DNA of 64,000 bases from Amycolatopsis bartoniae (GCF_014191255.1 NZ_JACHWH010000002.1:930001-994000); one strand, 5' to 3'. Positions 46,758 through 56,070 are shown, counted from the stretch's first letter. A program made the numbers and translations. Notes: a model not told the origin generated them from the letters alone.

Positions 46758-48352
46758 GCCTTCGCCTCCGGCTCGAGACGTCGCCGGATCATGACTGTCG
46801 TCCCTTCTTCGGTCCTGTTCACCTGGACGTCGTCGCCGCACTTCTGCATCAGCGTCAGTCCTCGTCCGCGGTTCTTGCCCCGCGCGGCGCGCCACCGGCC
46901 GTCGTCCCGCACGGTGACGACCAGTTCGTCGTCACGCAGTTCGATCCGCAGGTGGACATCTCCCCCGGCGGGGCCGTACGCGTGCTCCACGGAGTTCGTG
47001 CACGCCTCGCCGACCGCGAGCAGCAGGTCACCGGTGACGTCTCCGGCGACGCCGACCGCCGACAGCCAGCGCCGCATCGCCGCGCGGATGTCCTTGAGCG
47101 ACTCGGGGATCGCGGGCACGGTCACTTCGAGCGGGCCGACCTCGTCCGGCCCCTGCCGCCGGAACGCCAGCAGCGCGACGTCGTCCTCCGGCACGTACTC
47201 GCCGATGAGCTTCGCCATCACGTGCGCGCACACCTTGTCGGACGGCTCGATGTCGACCGCCGCGCGCAACGCCTCCAGCCCCTGGTCCAGCGGCGCGTGC
47301 CGGCGTTCCACCAGGCCGTCGGTGTAGAAGCAGGTGATGGTGCCCGGCGGCAGGTCGACCACCGTGGTCTGCCTGCGGGCCTCCCGCACGGCGCCGATCG
47401 GTGGGTCGGTGGGCAGCTTCGCGAACTCGGCGGGCGCGCCGGGGCGGGCCAGCACCGGGGCGAGGTGCCCCGCCGACGACAGGTACAGCTTGTCGAAGTT
47501 GGGTTCGAGGGTGCCGTAGAGGACGGTCGCCATCATGCCGGGCTCGAAGTGCTGCGCCTTGCGGTCGAGGCGGGTGAGCACGTCGGCCGGGTCGGTGGTC
47601 TCCAGCGAGTAGGCGCGCAACGCGCTGCGCAGCCGGCCCATGACCACCGCGGCGGGCAGGTCGTGCCCGACGACGTCGCCGATCACGATGCCCATCCAGC
47701 CGTTCGGCAGGGTGAACACGTCGTACCAGTCGCCGGCGACGATCGAGCGGCCGCCGGGCACGTACCGGGCCGCGAAGTCGAGCGAGAGCACGTGCGGCAG
47801 CTGGGCGGGCAGCAGGCTGCGCTGCAGCTTGGCCGCGGCGGCCCGCGCGGACTGGGCCTGCTGCGCGTCGACGGTCAGCGCCACCCGGTCGGCGGCCGCC
47901 TGCAGGAACTCGACGTCGTCGTCGGTGAAGCGGCGCGACGTGAGGCTACCGACGTGCAGCACGCCGATCACCTGTCCGCCGATCAGCAGCGGCACGCCGA
48001 GGAGGGTCTGGATGCCCCGCTCCCACAGCAACTGGTTCACGACCGTGGTGCTGTCGACCCGGTCGAGCATGACCGGGTGCTTCTCGGCGGCGACCTTCCC
48101 GGCGAAGCCCTGGCCCAGCGGCACCCGCACGCCCTGGCGCACCTCGGTCTCGATGCCCTTCGTGGCGGTGGCTATCAGCTCGGTGCCACCGGGTTCGAGG
48201 AGCAGGACGGCGACAGTGTCGGCGCTGAGCCCCTGGCAGATGCGTTCGAGCAGCTCCGTGAGGATGTCGTCGCTGTCCATGTGCGCGAGCGCGCGGTCGC
48301 TGACCGATCCCATCCGGCGGAGCCTGTCTTCCGCGCTCGCCGCTGCTGCCAT
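46754..48352 (-). CDS. GAF - SpoIIE phosphatase - RsbW-like kinase fusion
   Basis: This 532-residue three-domain signalling protein controls a partner-switch. An N-terminal GAF domain (~20-165) senses an unknown signal. A SpoIIE-type PP2C phosphatase (~170-385) carries the metal-binding AGDWYDVF, IGDVVGHD and PEDDVALLAF. A C-terminal GHKL ATPase (~395-525) shows GEACTNSVEHAYG (N box), VRDDGRW and GRGLTLMQ. It thus combines RsbU-like phosphatase and RsbW-like serine kinase in one chain. Both activities would act on the co-transcribed STAS protein. No membrane segment is present. No ribosome site was obvious before the ATG at 48352. Confidence 0.9.
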   Translation of the reverse strand: MAAAASAEDRLRRMGSVSDRALAHMDSDDILTELLERICQGLSADTVAVLLLEPGGTELIATATKGIETEVRQGVRVPLGQGFAGKVAAEKHPVMLDRVDSTTVVNQLLWERGIQTLLGVPLLIGGQVIGVLHVGSLTSRRFTDDDVEFLQAAADRVALTVDAQQAQSARAAAAKLQRSLLPAQLPHVLSLDFAARYVPGGRSIVAGDWYDVFTLPNGWMGIVIGDVVGHDLPAAVVMGRLRSALRAYSLETTDPADVLTRLDRKAQHFEPGMMATVLYGTLEPNFDKLYLSSAGHLAPVLARPGAPAEFAKLPTDPPIGAVREARRQTTVVDLPPGTITCFYTDGLVERRHAPLDQGLEALRAAVDIEPSDKVCAHVMAKLIGEYVPEDDVALLAFRRQGPDEVGPLEVTVPAIPESLKDIRAAMRRWLSAVGVAGDVTGDLLLAVGEACTNSVEHAYGPAGGDVHLRIELRDDELVVTVRDDGRWRAARGKNRGRGLTLMQKCGDDVQVNRTEEGTTVMIRRRLEPEAKA

Positions 48353-48546
48353 GATCGGTAGTTAACCAGCCCTCGGGAGAAGAAAACGACGGTACTTACT
48401 CCGGACACGGTAACCCCCGCTCGTTCCGCCCGCCACCGAGCCTCGGGTTCGTCACGGTGGGTACCACTGCGGTGACCAAAAGCGGCGAAACCGGAGGTAG
48501 AGGCGGCGATGGGGGCCGCTGAGCGGAACACCTCGCGTCCGGTACA

Positions 48547-48575
48547 GCCGGGGCCGGACACCGGCCGGCCCCGGC
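48547..48575 (-). terminator. Hairpin terminator after parC
   Basis: A perfect 11-bp stem (GCCGGGGCCGG with its complement) and a 7-base loop lie 7 bp beyond the parC stop codon (minus strand). No U-tract is present. Confidence 0.7.
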
Positions 48576-48581
48576 ATCACC

Positions 48582-51500
48582 TCAGCCGCGCTCGATCAGA
48601 TGCCCCACGTGATCGGGGCCCGGGTGCGCCGCGCCGGAGCCGTCGCGGCGGTCGACCGGTTCTGGCAGCTCCACCGGGTCTCCGTTGCGGGAGACACCGG
48701 CGGGACGCGGCCCGACCCACGCCAGGGTCAGCTCCTCCTCGCCCTTGAGGAACCGGTGGGCACGCACCCCGCCCGTCGCGCGGCCCTTGGCCGGGTACTC
48801 GGTGAACGGCGTGACCTTCACCGTCTGCCCGGTCGCCGTGACCACCAGCGGCACGCCGCGTTCCGGATCGTCCGTCCGCACCGCGCCGAAGAACACCACG
48901 TGGGCGTCGTCGGCGAGCTTGATGCCCGCCATGCCACCGCTCTTGAGGCCCTGCGGCCGCACCAGCGACACCGACAACCGCAGCAGCGACGCGTCCGACG
49001 CGACGAAGGCGAGCGTCTCGTTCCGGTTGGTCAGCCAGCTGGCGCCGACCACCTCGTCGCCGTCCTTGAGGGAGATGACCTCGAACTCGTCGGCCCGCAC
49101 GGGCCACTCCGGCGCGCACACCTTGACGATCCCGTGCCGCGTGCCGAGCGCGAGCCCCGGCGACTCCGCGGCCTGCTCGCCGAGCGGCGCGAGGCCGATG
49201 ACCCGCTCGCCCTTCTCCAGCGGCACCAGCTCCCGCGCGGCCATCCCGCCGCGCAACGACACCGTGCCCGCGCCTTCGGGCAGCACCGGCAGCGGCAGCA
49301 CGTCCGTCTTGAACGCGCGGCCCCGGCTGGTGACCAGCAGAACCTGGCCCCGCGCCGTCGAGTGCACCAGCGCCGCCACCGCGTCGTGCTTCACGCGCCC
49401 GTTGCGGCGGCGGCCTTCCTGCGCCTCCTCGGACTCCGCCGCGGTGCGGGCGACCAGGCCCGTCGCGGAGAGGATCACCTGGCACGGGTCGTCCGCGACC
49501 TCGCGCGGGCCCGCGGGCTGGGACGCCGCGAGCACCTCCTTGAGGTCACCGTCGATCAGCGCGGTGCGCCGCTCGGTGCGGAAGTCCTTGGCGATCTTGG
49601 CCAGCTCGTTGGAGACGACCTTCTTCAGCTCGCGCTCGTCCTCCAGGATCGTGGTGAGCTCCGCGATCTCCGCGCGCAGCCGCTCCTGCTCGTCCTCCAG
49701 TTCCAGCTTGTCGTACTTGGTGAGCCGCCGCAGCGGCGTGTCCAGGATGTACGTCGCCTGGATCTCCGAGAGCTTGAACCGCTTCATCAGGCCGTCCTTG
49801 GCCTCGGCGGCGTTCTCGCTGTTGCGGATCAGCCGGATCACCTTGTCGATGTCCAGCAGCGCGATCAGCAGGCCCTCGACCAGGTGCAGTCGTTCCTCGC
49901 GCTTACGGCGGCGGTAACGGGTGCGCCGGGTGACCACGTCGTAGCGGTGCTGCAGGAACACGTCCAGCAGCTGCTTGAGCCCCAGCGTCTGCGGCTGCCC
50001 GTCGACGAGCACGAGGTTGTTGATGCCGAACGACTGCTCCAGCGGCGTGAGCCGGTAGAGGTCGGCCAGCAGCGGCTGCGGGTTGACGCCCACCTTGCAC
50101 TCGATGACCAGCCGGGTGCCGTTCTCGCGGTCGGTCAGGTCCTTCACGTCCGCGATGCCGGTGAGCCGCTTGGACTTGTTGACCTCGTCGGTGATCTTCT
50201 CGATCACCTTCTCCGGCCCGACGCCGTACGGCAGCTCGGTGACGGTGATGGCCTGCCGCCCGCGGCTGCCCTCCAGCGGCCCGGTCTCGACCTTCGCGCG
50301 CATGCGCACCACGCCGCGGCCGGTCTCGTACGCCTTGCGGACCTCGTCGAGCCCGAGCAGCAGCCCGCCGGTGGGCAGGTCCGGGCCGGGCACGAACTCC
50401 ATGAGCTTGTCGAGCGACGCGTTGGGGTGGTTGATGAGCCACCGCGCGGCGGCGATGATCTCGCCCATGTTGTGCGGGATCATGTTGGTGGCCATGCCGA
50501 CCGCGATGCCCGACGTGCCGTTGACCAGCAGGTTCGGGTAGGCCGCCGGCAGCACCGTCGGCTCGGACAGCGAGCCGTCGTAGTTCGGCCGGAAGTCGAC
50601 CGTCTCCTCCCCCAGCTCACCGACGAGGAGCATCGCCTCGGGCGACATACGGGCCTCGGTGTTGTGGTTGACGAAGCCACCGGCGAGGAACGAGTGGTCC
50701 TCGGAGTCCACCCGGACCGAGTAGACCTCCGCCGGCTCGGCCACGGCGACCTCGGTGATCTCCTCGAACCGGTAGCCGGAGTCCAGTACCGGCAGGACCG
50801 TGGCCAGCACCTCGGTGTCCTCGACGCGGTCGAGGAGCTCCTGCCGGTCCCCCGGCTCGAAGCCGAGGTACTCCGCGACGAACGGGACCTGCTCGCCGAG
50901 GTCCTGGGAAACTTCCAGACGGCGACCGGAACGCCGCGCGACGACGCCCAGCTCGGCGAGCAGCTCCTGCACCTCGGCGGCCAGGCGCTCGCTGTCGCAG
51001 GAGATCGTGGCGCCGCCTCCAGACAGGGCCGTCACGAACGCCCGCTTGACGCCCCAGCCACCGGTCCAGACCTCTTCCGGCACCGACCCGTGTGCTTCCG
51101 CGGCGGCGCGGGCCCCGAGCTCCGCCTCGCGAGCCGTCGGAGTCACCTGCTGCCAGGCGTTGCGCGCGATGGCGACGACCGCGCCGGGCCGCAGCTCGTC
51201 GAGCCGCCGCCACTGGAACAGCGGCACACCCATCGGCGCTTCCAGGCACAGGACCAGGTGGTTCTCGCTGCCCCGCAACGAAAAGCCCGACTCGGTGGCG
51301 ATGCGGATCGTCGGGTGGACGCCCGAGTTGAAGACCTTCGAGACCCGGACCGCCTTGCCGTCCTTGTCCAGGACCTCGAAGTCGGCGTCGGCCTCGCTGT
51401 CGGCGGGCAGGCTCACCACGTCGGCGATGCGAGGGCTCGACCCGTCCGCGAGGCGGATCCGGGTGTCCCCGACGACGCAGTACCGCGAGGCCGCCGGGCC

Positions 51501-51887
51501 GTCGTCCGGGCTGCCGAAGTTGCCGTGCCCGTCGATCAGCGGCGCGTTCATCGAGAAGTCCTGCGCCAGGCGGACCATCGCGTCGTAGATCGCCGTGTCG
51601 CCGTGCGGGTGGTAGCGGCCCATCACGTCACCGACGACGCGGGACGACTTGACGTACGCGTGGTTCGGCCGGTAGCCCGCCTCGTTCATCGCGAACAGGA
51701 TCCGGCGGTGCACCGGCTTCAGGCCGTCCCGCGCGTCGGGCAGCGCGCGGGAGTGGATGACCGAGTACGCGTACTCCAGGTACGAGTCCTCGATCTCCGT
51801 CTTGACCGGGTTCTCGAAGACCTGCGCGCCGGCCTGGTCGAAGGCCGCCGGGTCGACCCTGGTGGTGGGGGTTTTGCGCCGTGCCAT
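48582..51887 (-). CDS. parC: DNA topoisomerase IV subunit A (ParC/GyrA-like) with intein
   Basis: This 1101-residue precursor is predicted to splice to an ~828-residue type IIA topoisomerase A subunit that cuts and religates DNA. The N-terminal extein has DGLKPVHRRILFAM (~54-67) and GRYHPHGDTAIYDAMVRLAQDF (~90-111), and ends SPDDGPAASRY with the catalytic Tyr136. The intein occupies residues 137-409. The C-extein resumes TEARMSPEAMLLVGEL and contains TYILDTPLRRLTKYD and a C-terminal beta-pinwheel. The pinwheel lacks an obvious GyrA box (QRRGGKG), and the partner lies 20 bp upstream, so topoisomerase IV is more likely than gyrase; actinobacteria with such a second pair are known. AGGAGAAG precedes the ATG. 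Without splicing the active-site Tyr would be followed by foreign sequence and the enzyme would be dead. Confidence 0.9.
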   Translation of the reverse strand: MARRKTPTTRVDPAAFDQAGAQVFENPVKTEIEDSYLEYAYSVIHSRALPDARDGLKPVHRRILFAMNEAGYRPNHAYVKSSRVVGDVMGRYHPHGDTAIYDAMVRLAQDFSMNAPLIDGHGNFGSPDDGPAASRYCVVGDTRIRLADGSSPRIADVVSLPADSEADADFEVLDKDGKAVRVSKVFNSGVHPTIRIATESGFSLRGSENHLVLCLEAPMGVPLFQWRRLDELRPGAVVAIARNAWQQVTPTAREAELGARAAAEAHGSVPEEVWTGGWGVKRAFVTALSGGGATISCDSERLAAEVQELLAELGVVARRSGRRLEVSQDLGEQVPFVAEYLGFEPGDRQELLDRVEDTEVLATVLPVLDSGYRFEEITEVAVAEPAEVYSVRVDSEDHSFLAGGFVNHNTEARMSPEAMLLVGELGEETVDFRPNYDGSLSEPTVLPAAYPNLLVNGTSGIAVGMATNMIPHNMGEIIAAARWLINHPNASLDKLMEFVPGPDLPTGGLLLGLDEVRKAYETGRGVVRMRAKVETGPLEGSRGRQAITVTELPYGVGPEKVIEKITDEVNKSKRLTGIADVKDLTDRENGTRLVIECKVGVNPQPLLADLYRLTPLEQSFGINNLVLVDGQPQTLGLKQLLDVFLQHRYDVVTRRTRYRRRKREERLHLVEGLLIALLDIDKVIRLIRNSENAAEAKDGLMKRFKLSEIQATYILDTPLRRLTKYDKLELEDEQERLRAEIAELTTILEDERELKKVVSNELAKIAKDFRTERRTALIDGDLKEVLAASQPAGPREVADDPCQVILSATGLVARTAAESEEAQEGRRRNGRVKHDAVAALVHSTARGQVLLVTSRGRAFKTDVLPLPVLPEGAGTVSLRGGMAARELVPLEKGERVIGLAPLGEQAAESPGLALGTRHGIVKVCAPEWPVRADEFEVISLKDGDEVVGASWLTNRNETLAFVASDASLLRLSVSLVRPQGLKSGGMAGIKLADDAHVVFFGAVRTDDPERGVPLVVTATGQTVKVTPFTEYPAKGRATGGVRAHRFLKGEEELTLAWVGPRPAGVSRNGDPVELPEPVDRRDGSGAAHPGPDHVGHLIERG
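50661..51479 (-). other. 273-residue intein inside parC, decayed homing endonuclease
   Basis: The intein starts at Cys137 (CVVGDTRIRLADGSSPRIAD, block A) and ends HN before Thr410 (FLAGGFVNHN, blocks F/G). Terminal Cys, penultimate His, terminal Asn and +1 Thr are all intact, so splicing is expected. Block B reads GSENH, with Ser in place of the usual Thr of TxxH. The insertion point, directly after the catalytic Tyr of RY/TEARM, is the same as in mycobacterial GyrA inteins, whose ends it closely resembles. The middle (~intein residues 107-240) contains ISCDSERLAAEVQELLAELGV, typical of the second half of a LAGLIDADG endonuclease. The catalytic DG motifs are missing (FVTALSGGGA where FLRGLFDADG is usual). 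It looks like an endonuclease-dead, shrinking intein. Confidence 0.9.
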
Positions 51888-51907
51888 GGCTCAGCTTCTC
51901 CTGGTGC

Positions 51908-53965
51908 TCAGATGTCGATGGCGGCCTGGTCCACCCGGCCGGAGGACTCGATCAGCCAGTTGCGCCGCGGCTCCACCTTCTCGCCCATCAACAGGTCGAG
52001 TGCGGCCTCCGCGGCTTCCGCGTCGTCGAGGGTGATCCGGCGGACCGACCGGGTCGCCGGGTTCATCGTGGTCTCCCACAGCTCGTCGGCGTCCATCTCG
52101 CCGAGGCCCTTGAACCGCGGCACCGGCGTGACGACCGTCTTGCCCGCCCTCTCCAGCTCCGCGACCTTCGCCTCCATCTCGCGCTGGGTGAAGGTGAAGT
52201 GCGTCTCGGGGTTGCGGCCCTTGGTCATGACCTTGTGCAGCGGCGGCATCGCCGCGTACAGCCGCCCGTCCTCGATCACCGGGCGCATGTAGCGCGCGAA
52301 CAACGTGATCAGCAGCGTGCGGATGTGCGAACCGTCGACGTCCGCGTCGGCCATCAGGATCACGCGGCCGTAGCGCATCGTCGACAGGTCGAACGTACGC
52401 CCGCTGCCCGCGCCGAGCACCTGCACGATGGACGCGATCTCGGCGTTCTTCAGCGTGTCGCCGAGCGACGCCTTCTGCACGTTGAGGATCTTGCCCCGCA
52501 ACGGCAGCAGCGCCTGGTACTCCGACACACGGGCCATGCGCGCCGAGCCGAGTGCGCTGTCGCCCTCGACGAGGAACAGCTCGCTGCGCGAGATGCCCGT
52601 GGTGCGGCAGTCGACGAGCTTCGGCGGCATCGCCGCGCCTTCGAGCGCGGTCTTGCGGCGCGCCGCGTCCTTCTGCTGCTTCTGGGTCAGCCGCACGCGC
52701 GCCGCGTCGACCACCTTCTGCAGCACGATCTTGGCCTCGGACTTGGTCTTGCGGTCCTCGGTCCACGCCTTGAGCTGCTTCTCGACCACGCCCTGGATCA
52801 CCCGCGTGATGCCCGCCGTGGACAGCTCGTCCTTGGTCTGCGAGGTGAACTGCGGCTCGGGGATGCGCACGTGGATCACGGCCGTCATGCCCTCCAGCAC
52901 GTCCTCGGCCGTCGGCAGGTCCTCCTTGGGCTTGAGCAGCCCGCGGGTCTTGGAGATGGCCTCCTGCAAGGCTTTCAGCGCCCCGCGGTCGAACCCGCGG
53001 CGGTGGGTGCCGCCGTGCACGTTGCGGATGGTGTTGGTGAAGCACTCGACCGTGCGCTCGTAGCCGGTGCTCCACCGCAGCGCCACCTCGATCTCGGCGC
53101 GACGCTCCACATTGGACTTCATCACGCCGTTCTCGTCGGCGGCGTTCTCCTTGTACGTGCCCTCGCCGGTGATCATGATGATGCCCGACACCGGCTTGTC
53201 GCCGCTGGGCGTCAGGAACTCCACCATGTCCCGCAGGCCGTGGGGGTAGGAGAACGTCTCCTCGCCGATCGAGCCCTCGGTGGCGTCCCGCAGCACGTAC
53301 GTGACCCCGGGCACGAGGAACGCGGTGTTGCGCAGCTTGGCGCGCACCGCCTCGGTGTCGAGCTTCGCGCCCGTCTCGAAGTAGCGGGAGTCGTACCAGT
53401 AGCGGATCGAGGTGCCGGTGCGCTCGCCGCGCTTCATCTTCCCCACCACGCGCAGCCCCGGCTGCGGGGTGAACTTCGCCTTCGGGCCCGGCCCGTCGAA
53501 CACGCCGGGCACGCCGTGCGCGAACGACATCTCGTGCACCTTGCCGTCGTTCCTCACGGTGACGTCGAAGCGGTGTGACAGCGCGTTGACCGCCGACGCG
53601 CCCACCCCGTGCAGCCCGCCGGAGGTCTTGTAGCCGGAACCGCCGAACTTGCCGCCCGCGTGCAGCCGCGTGAGCACCAGTTCGACGCCGGAAAGGCCGG
53701 ATTTCGCGTGTTTCCCGGTGGGGATGCCGCGGCCGTCGTCGTCGACCTGGACGCTGCCGTCCGCGTGCAGGGTGACCACGACCCGGGTGGCGTGACCGGC
53801 GACACCCTCGTCGGTCGAGTTGTCCACGATCTCGGTGAACAGGTGGTTGATCCCGCGGCTGTCGGTGGACCCGATGTACATGCCGGGCCGCTTGCGGACA
53901 GCTTCCAGCCCCTCGAGGTGCGTCAGGTCGTCGGCCCCGTAGAGGGGCTCAGCAGAGGCGGTCAC
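51908..53965 (-). CDS. parE: DNA topoisomerase IV subunit B (ParE/GyrB-like)
   Basis: This 685-residue ATPase subunit partners the downstream ParC. The GHKL ATPase domain shows EAVRKRPGMYIGSTDSRG (~19-36), EIVDNSTDEGVAGHA (~43, catalytic Glu), VDDDGRGIPTGKH (~71) and a Gly-rich lid around GGSGYKTSGGLHGVGASAVNAL (~105). The Toprim domain has FLVEGDSALGSA (~460) and MADADVDGSHIRTLL (~543), with the acidic metal site. PRFKGLGEMDADELWETTMNP is near the C-terminus. The GTG at 53965 is chosen because homology begins right after it and GGGAGAAAG precedes it. The parC start lies 20 bp downstream, so they form an operon. Length and motifs are normal. Confidence 0.92.
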   Translation of the reverse strand: MTASAEPLYGADDLTHLEGLEAVRKRPGMYIGSTDSRGINHLFTEIVDNSTDEGVAGHATRVVVTLHADGSVQVDDDGRGIPTGKHAKSGLSGVELVLTRLHAGGKFGGSGYKTSGGLHGVGASAVNALSHRFDVTVRNDGKVHEMSFAHGVPGVFDGPGPKAKFTPQPGLRVVGKMKRGERTGTSIRYWYDSRYFETGAKLDTEAVRAKLRNTAFLVPGVTYVLRDATEGSIGEETFSYPHGLRDMVEFLTPSGDKPVSGIIMITGEGTYKENAADENGVMKSNVERRAEIEVALRWSTGYERTVECFTNTIRNVHGGTHRRGFDRGALKALQEAISKTRGLLKPKEDLPTAEDVLEGMTAVIHVRIPEPQFTSQTKDELSTAGITRVIQGVVEKQLKAWTEDRKTKSEAKIVLQKVVDAARVRLTQKQQKDAARRKTALEGAAMPPKLVDCRTTGISRSELFLVEGDSALGSARMARVSEYQALLPLRGKILNVQKASLGDTLKNAEIASIVQVLGAGSGRTFDLSTMRYGRVILMADADVDGSHIRTLLITLFARYMRPVIEDGRLYAAMPPLHKVMTKGRNPETHFTFTQREMEAKVAELERAGKTVVTPVPRFKGLGEMDADELWETTMNPATRSVRRITLDDAEAAEAALDLLMGEKVEPRRNWLIESSGRVDQAAIDI

Positions 53966-54084
53966 AGGGTCTTTCTCCCAGGTCGTGGCGGAATGTGGCG
54001 TCGAACCGGCGACCCACGGTAGGACAGGGTATCGGACCGGTCCGACAAAACCGCGTTCCTCGAGGCGTGCCGTACCCTCGGGAC

Positions 54085-55017
54085 GTGACAAAACGGCCCG
54101 AACCACCGCTGCCTCAGCGGCACGGTCTGGACCCGGCGCGGATGAAACTGCCCGCCGAGGGCCCATGGGCGACGGTGCGGGACCACCTCGTCGAACGCAT
54201 CCCGCGGCTGCCACCGGGGCGCCTCGACGAGATGCTCGCGGAGGGCCGGATCGTCGGGCTCGACGGGCCGGTGACGCGGGAAACGCCGTTCAAGGCGGGG
54301 GCGTACATCTGGTTCCACCGCGACCTGCCGGAGGAGACGCCGGTTCCGTTCCGGATCGACGTCGTGCACGCCGACGAGCACCTCGTCGTGGTGGACAAGC
54401 CGCACTTCCTGGCCACGATCCCGCGCGGGCAGCACGTGCTGGAGACGGCGCTGGTGCGGTTGCGGCGCGACCTGGAGCTGCCCGAGCTGAGCCCCGCCCA
54501 CCGGCTGGACCGCGTCACCGCCGGGCTGCTGATGTTCGTGCGGCGGCGGGAGCACCGCGGCGCGTACCAGACGTTGTTCCGCGATCGCCGCGTCCGCAAG
54601 GAGTACGAGGCGATCGCGCCCCACGACCCCGCGCTCGAACTGCCGCGCACAGTGGTCAGCCGGATCGTGAAGGAGCGCGGAACCATTACGGCGGAAGAGG
54701 TTCCGGGCCCGCCGAACGCCGAGACCCGCGTCGAGCTGCTGGAGCACTCGGGCGGGCTGGGCCGTTACCGGCTGGTGCCCGCGACGGGCCGCACGCACCA
54801 GCTGCGGGTGCACATGAACTCGCTGGGCGTGCCGATCCTCGGCGACCGGTTCTACCCGGTGGTGCGGGAGACGCCGCTGCACGACTTCCGCCGCCCGCTG
54901 CAGCTGCTGGCCAAGACGCTGGAGTTCCGCGACCCGCTGACGGGGGAAGAACGGCGGTTCGAGAGCCGCCGGGCGTTGCAGGCGTGGAGTTCCTACGCGG
55001 ATTGGGAATCCGCCTAG
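54085..55017 (+). CDS. RluA-family RNA pseudouridine synthase
   Basis: This 310-residue enzyme isomerises uridine to pseudouridine in rRNA or tRNA. The catalytic Asp lies in SPAHRLDRVTAGLLMFV (~138-154). Other family motifs are HLVVVDKPHFLATIP (~98), RVRKEYEAIAP (~174) and RYRLVPATGRTHQLRVHMNSLGVPILGD (~232-259). The N-terminal ~75 residues resemble the S4-like part of actinobacterial homologues. The GTG at 54085 has TACCCT six bases upstream and no ribosome site, so it is probably leaderless. The target nucleotide is not predictable. It converges on the G3E GTPase gene, four bases apart. Confidence 0.87.
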   Translation: MTKRPEPPLPQRHGLDPARMKLPAEGPWATVRDHLVERIPRLPPGRLDEMLAEGRIVGLDGPVTRETPFKAGAYIWFHRDLPEETPVPFRIDVVHADEHLVVVDKPHFLATIPRGQHVLETALVRLRRDLELPELSPAHRLDRVTAGLLMFVRRREHRGAYQTLFRDRRVRKEYEAIAPHDPALELPRTVVSRIVKERGTITAEEVPGPPNAETRVELLEHSGGLGRYRLVPATGRTHQLRVHMNSLGVPILGDRFYPVVRETPLHDFRRPLQLLAKTLEFRDPLTGEERRFESRRALQAWSSYADWESA

Positions 55018-55021
55018 CCGG

Positions 55022-56005
55022 TCAGGAAGAGTGGTGCAGCACGCGGAGCATCGCGTTGTCGTCGATCGACTCCGGGTCCGGTTCGACGCACGCGGCCAGG
55101 CCCGCCCGCAGCGCCTCCTCGTCGAGGCCCGTGCCGATGAGCACCAGCTGCGTCCGCGGCTCGCCCGGCCACTCGCCCCGCTCGAAACGCAGGTAGCGGC
55201 CGACGGTGTGCAGCGTGTAGCGCTCCCGCACTCCGAAGTGGACAGTGCCCTTCGCGCGGTACAGGCCCTCCGGGCGTTCGTCGAGCAACCGCAGGAACTT
55301 GCGCGGGTGCAACACTTCCGGCGTCTCGAACGACACCGTCTGGTACTCCGCGTGCAGGTGCCCGTCGTGATCGAGCAGCTCGTCGAACGACAGCTGCTCG
55401 ACGGCCGGGCGCGGGCGCTCGACGGGATCCAGCAGCAGGCGCAGGTCGATCCGCCCGTACGCGACCGGCAGCACCGGCCGTCCACCGCTCAGTTTCCCCG
55501 CCAGCTCACGAATCCGCGTCACCTGCTCCGCGGACACGCGGTCGATCTTGTTGAGCACCACCAGATCCGCGAACGCGAGATGCCGCTCCAGCTCGGGATG
55601 CCGGTCGCACGTGGACTCGAACTCCGCGGCGTCGACCACCTCGACCAGACCGCCGTACTCGATTTCCTCGTGTGTGGCCGACAACACGAGCTGCACCAGC
55701 TCGCGCGGCTCCGCCAGCCCGCTCGCCTCGATGACGATCAGGTCCAGCTCCGCCTGCGTGAGCCGCTCCAGCATGCGGTCGAGACCACTCGCGTCCACCG
55801 CGCAGCACAGGCAGCCGTTGCCCAGCGAAACCGACGCGTCGACCTGACCCGCGACCGTGAGCGCGTCCACGTTGATCGCGCCGAAGTCGTTGACCAGCAC
55901 GCCTATCCGCACGCCCTGGTCGTTGTGTAGCAGGTGGTTGAGCAGCGTCGTCTTGCCCGCGCCCAGGAAACCCGCGAGCACGAGAACGGGGATCCGCGGC
56001 TGCAT
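55022..56005 (-). CDS. G3E-family GTPase (CobW/COG0523-like metal chaperone)
   Basis: This 327-residue P-loop GTPase probably delivers or handles a metal ion. It has VLVLAGFLGAGKTTLLNHLL (Walker A, ~7-26) and the metal-binding GNGCLCCAVDASGLDRML (CxCC, ~62). IVIEASGLAEP (Walker B, ~88) and VVLNKIDRVSAEQ (guanine motif, ~148) follow, with a C-terminal CobW_C domain (VHFGVRERYTLHTVGRYLRF). The ATG at 56005 is used because TATGGT ends seven bases before it. Codons at 56017 and 56041 are alternatives, the former overlapping that -10. A zinc role is common for this clade, but no Zur box was recognised. Confidence 0.85.
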   Translation of the reverse strand: MQPRIPVLVLAGFLGAGKTTLLNHLLHNDQGVRIGVLVNDFGAINVDALTVAGQVDASVSLGNGCLCCAVDASGLDRMLERLTQAELDLIVIEASGLAEPRELVQLVLSATHEEIEYGGLVEVVDAAEFESTCDRHPELERHLAFADLVVLNKIDRVSAEQVTRIRELAGKLSGGRPVLPVAYGRIDLRLLLDPVERPRPAVEQLSFDELLDHDGHLHAEYQTVSFETPEVLHPRKFLRLLDERPEGLYRAKGTVHFGVRERYTLHTVGRYLRFERGEWPGEPRTQLVLIGTGLDEEALRAGLAACVEPDPESIDDNAMLRVLHHSS

Positions 56006-56070
56006 AATCTGCACCATAGCGGGTAGTAGGGGGTGTTTCACGTCGACGGGCGCTGGGCATACTGCGGACC

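Noticed and set aside
48600-52292. A 1230-codon plus-strand frame opposite parC
   Set aside because: Exact antisense of the topoisomerase and its intein; His/Arg/Leu-rich and without recognisable domains.
48582-53965. Calling this pair the main DNA gyrase (gyrB-gyrA)
   Set aside because: No clear GyrA box in the C-terminal pinwheel, and none of the usual dnaN-recF-gyrB context; a ParE/ParC pair is more likely. The possibility is not fully excluded.
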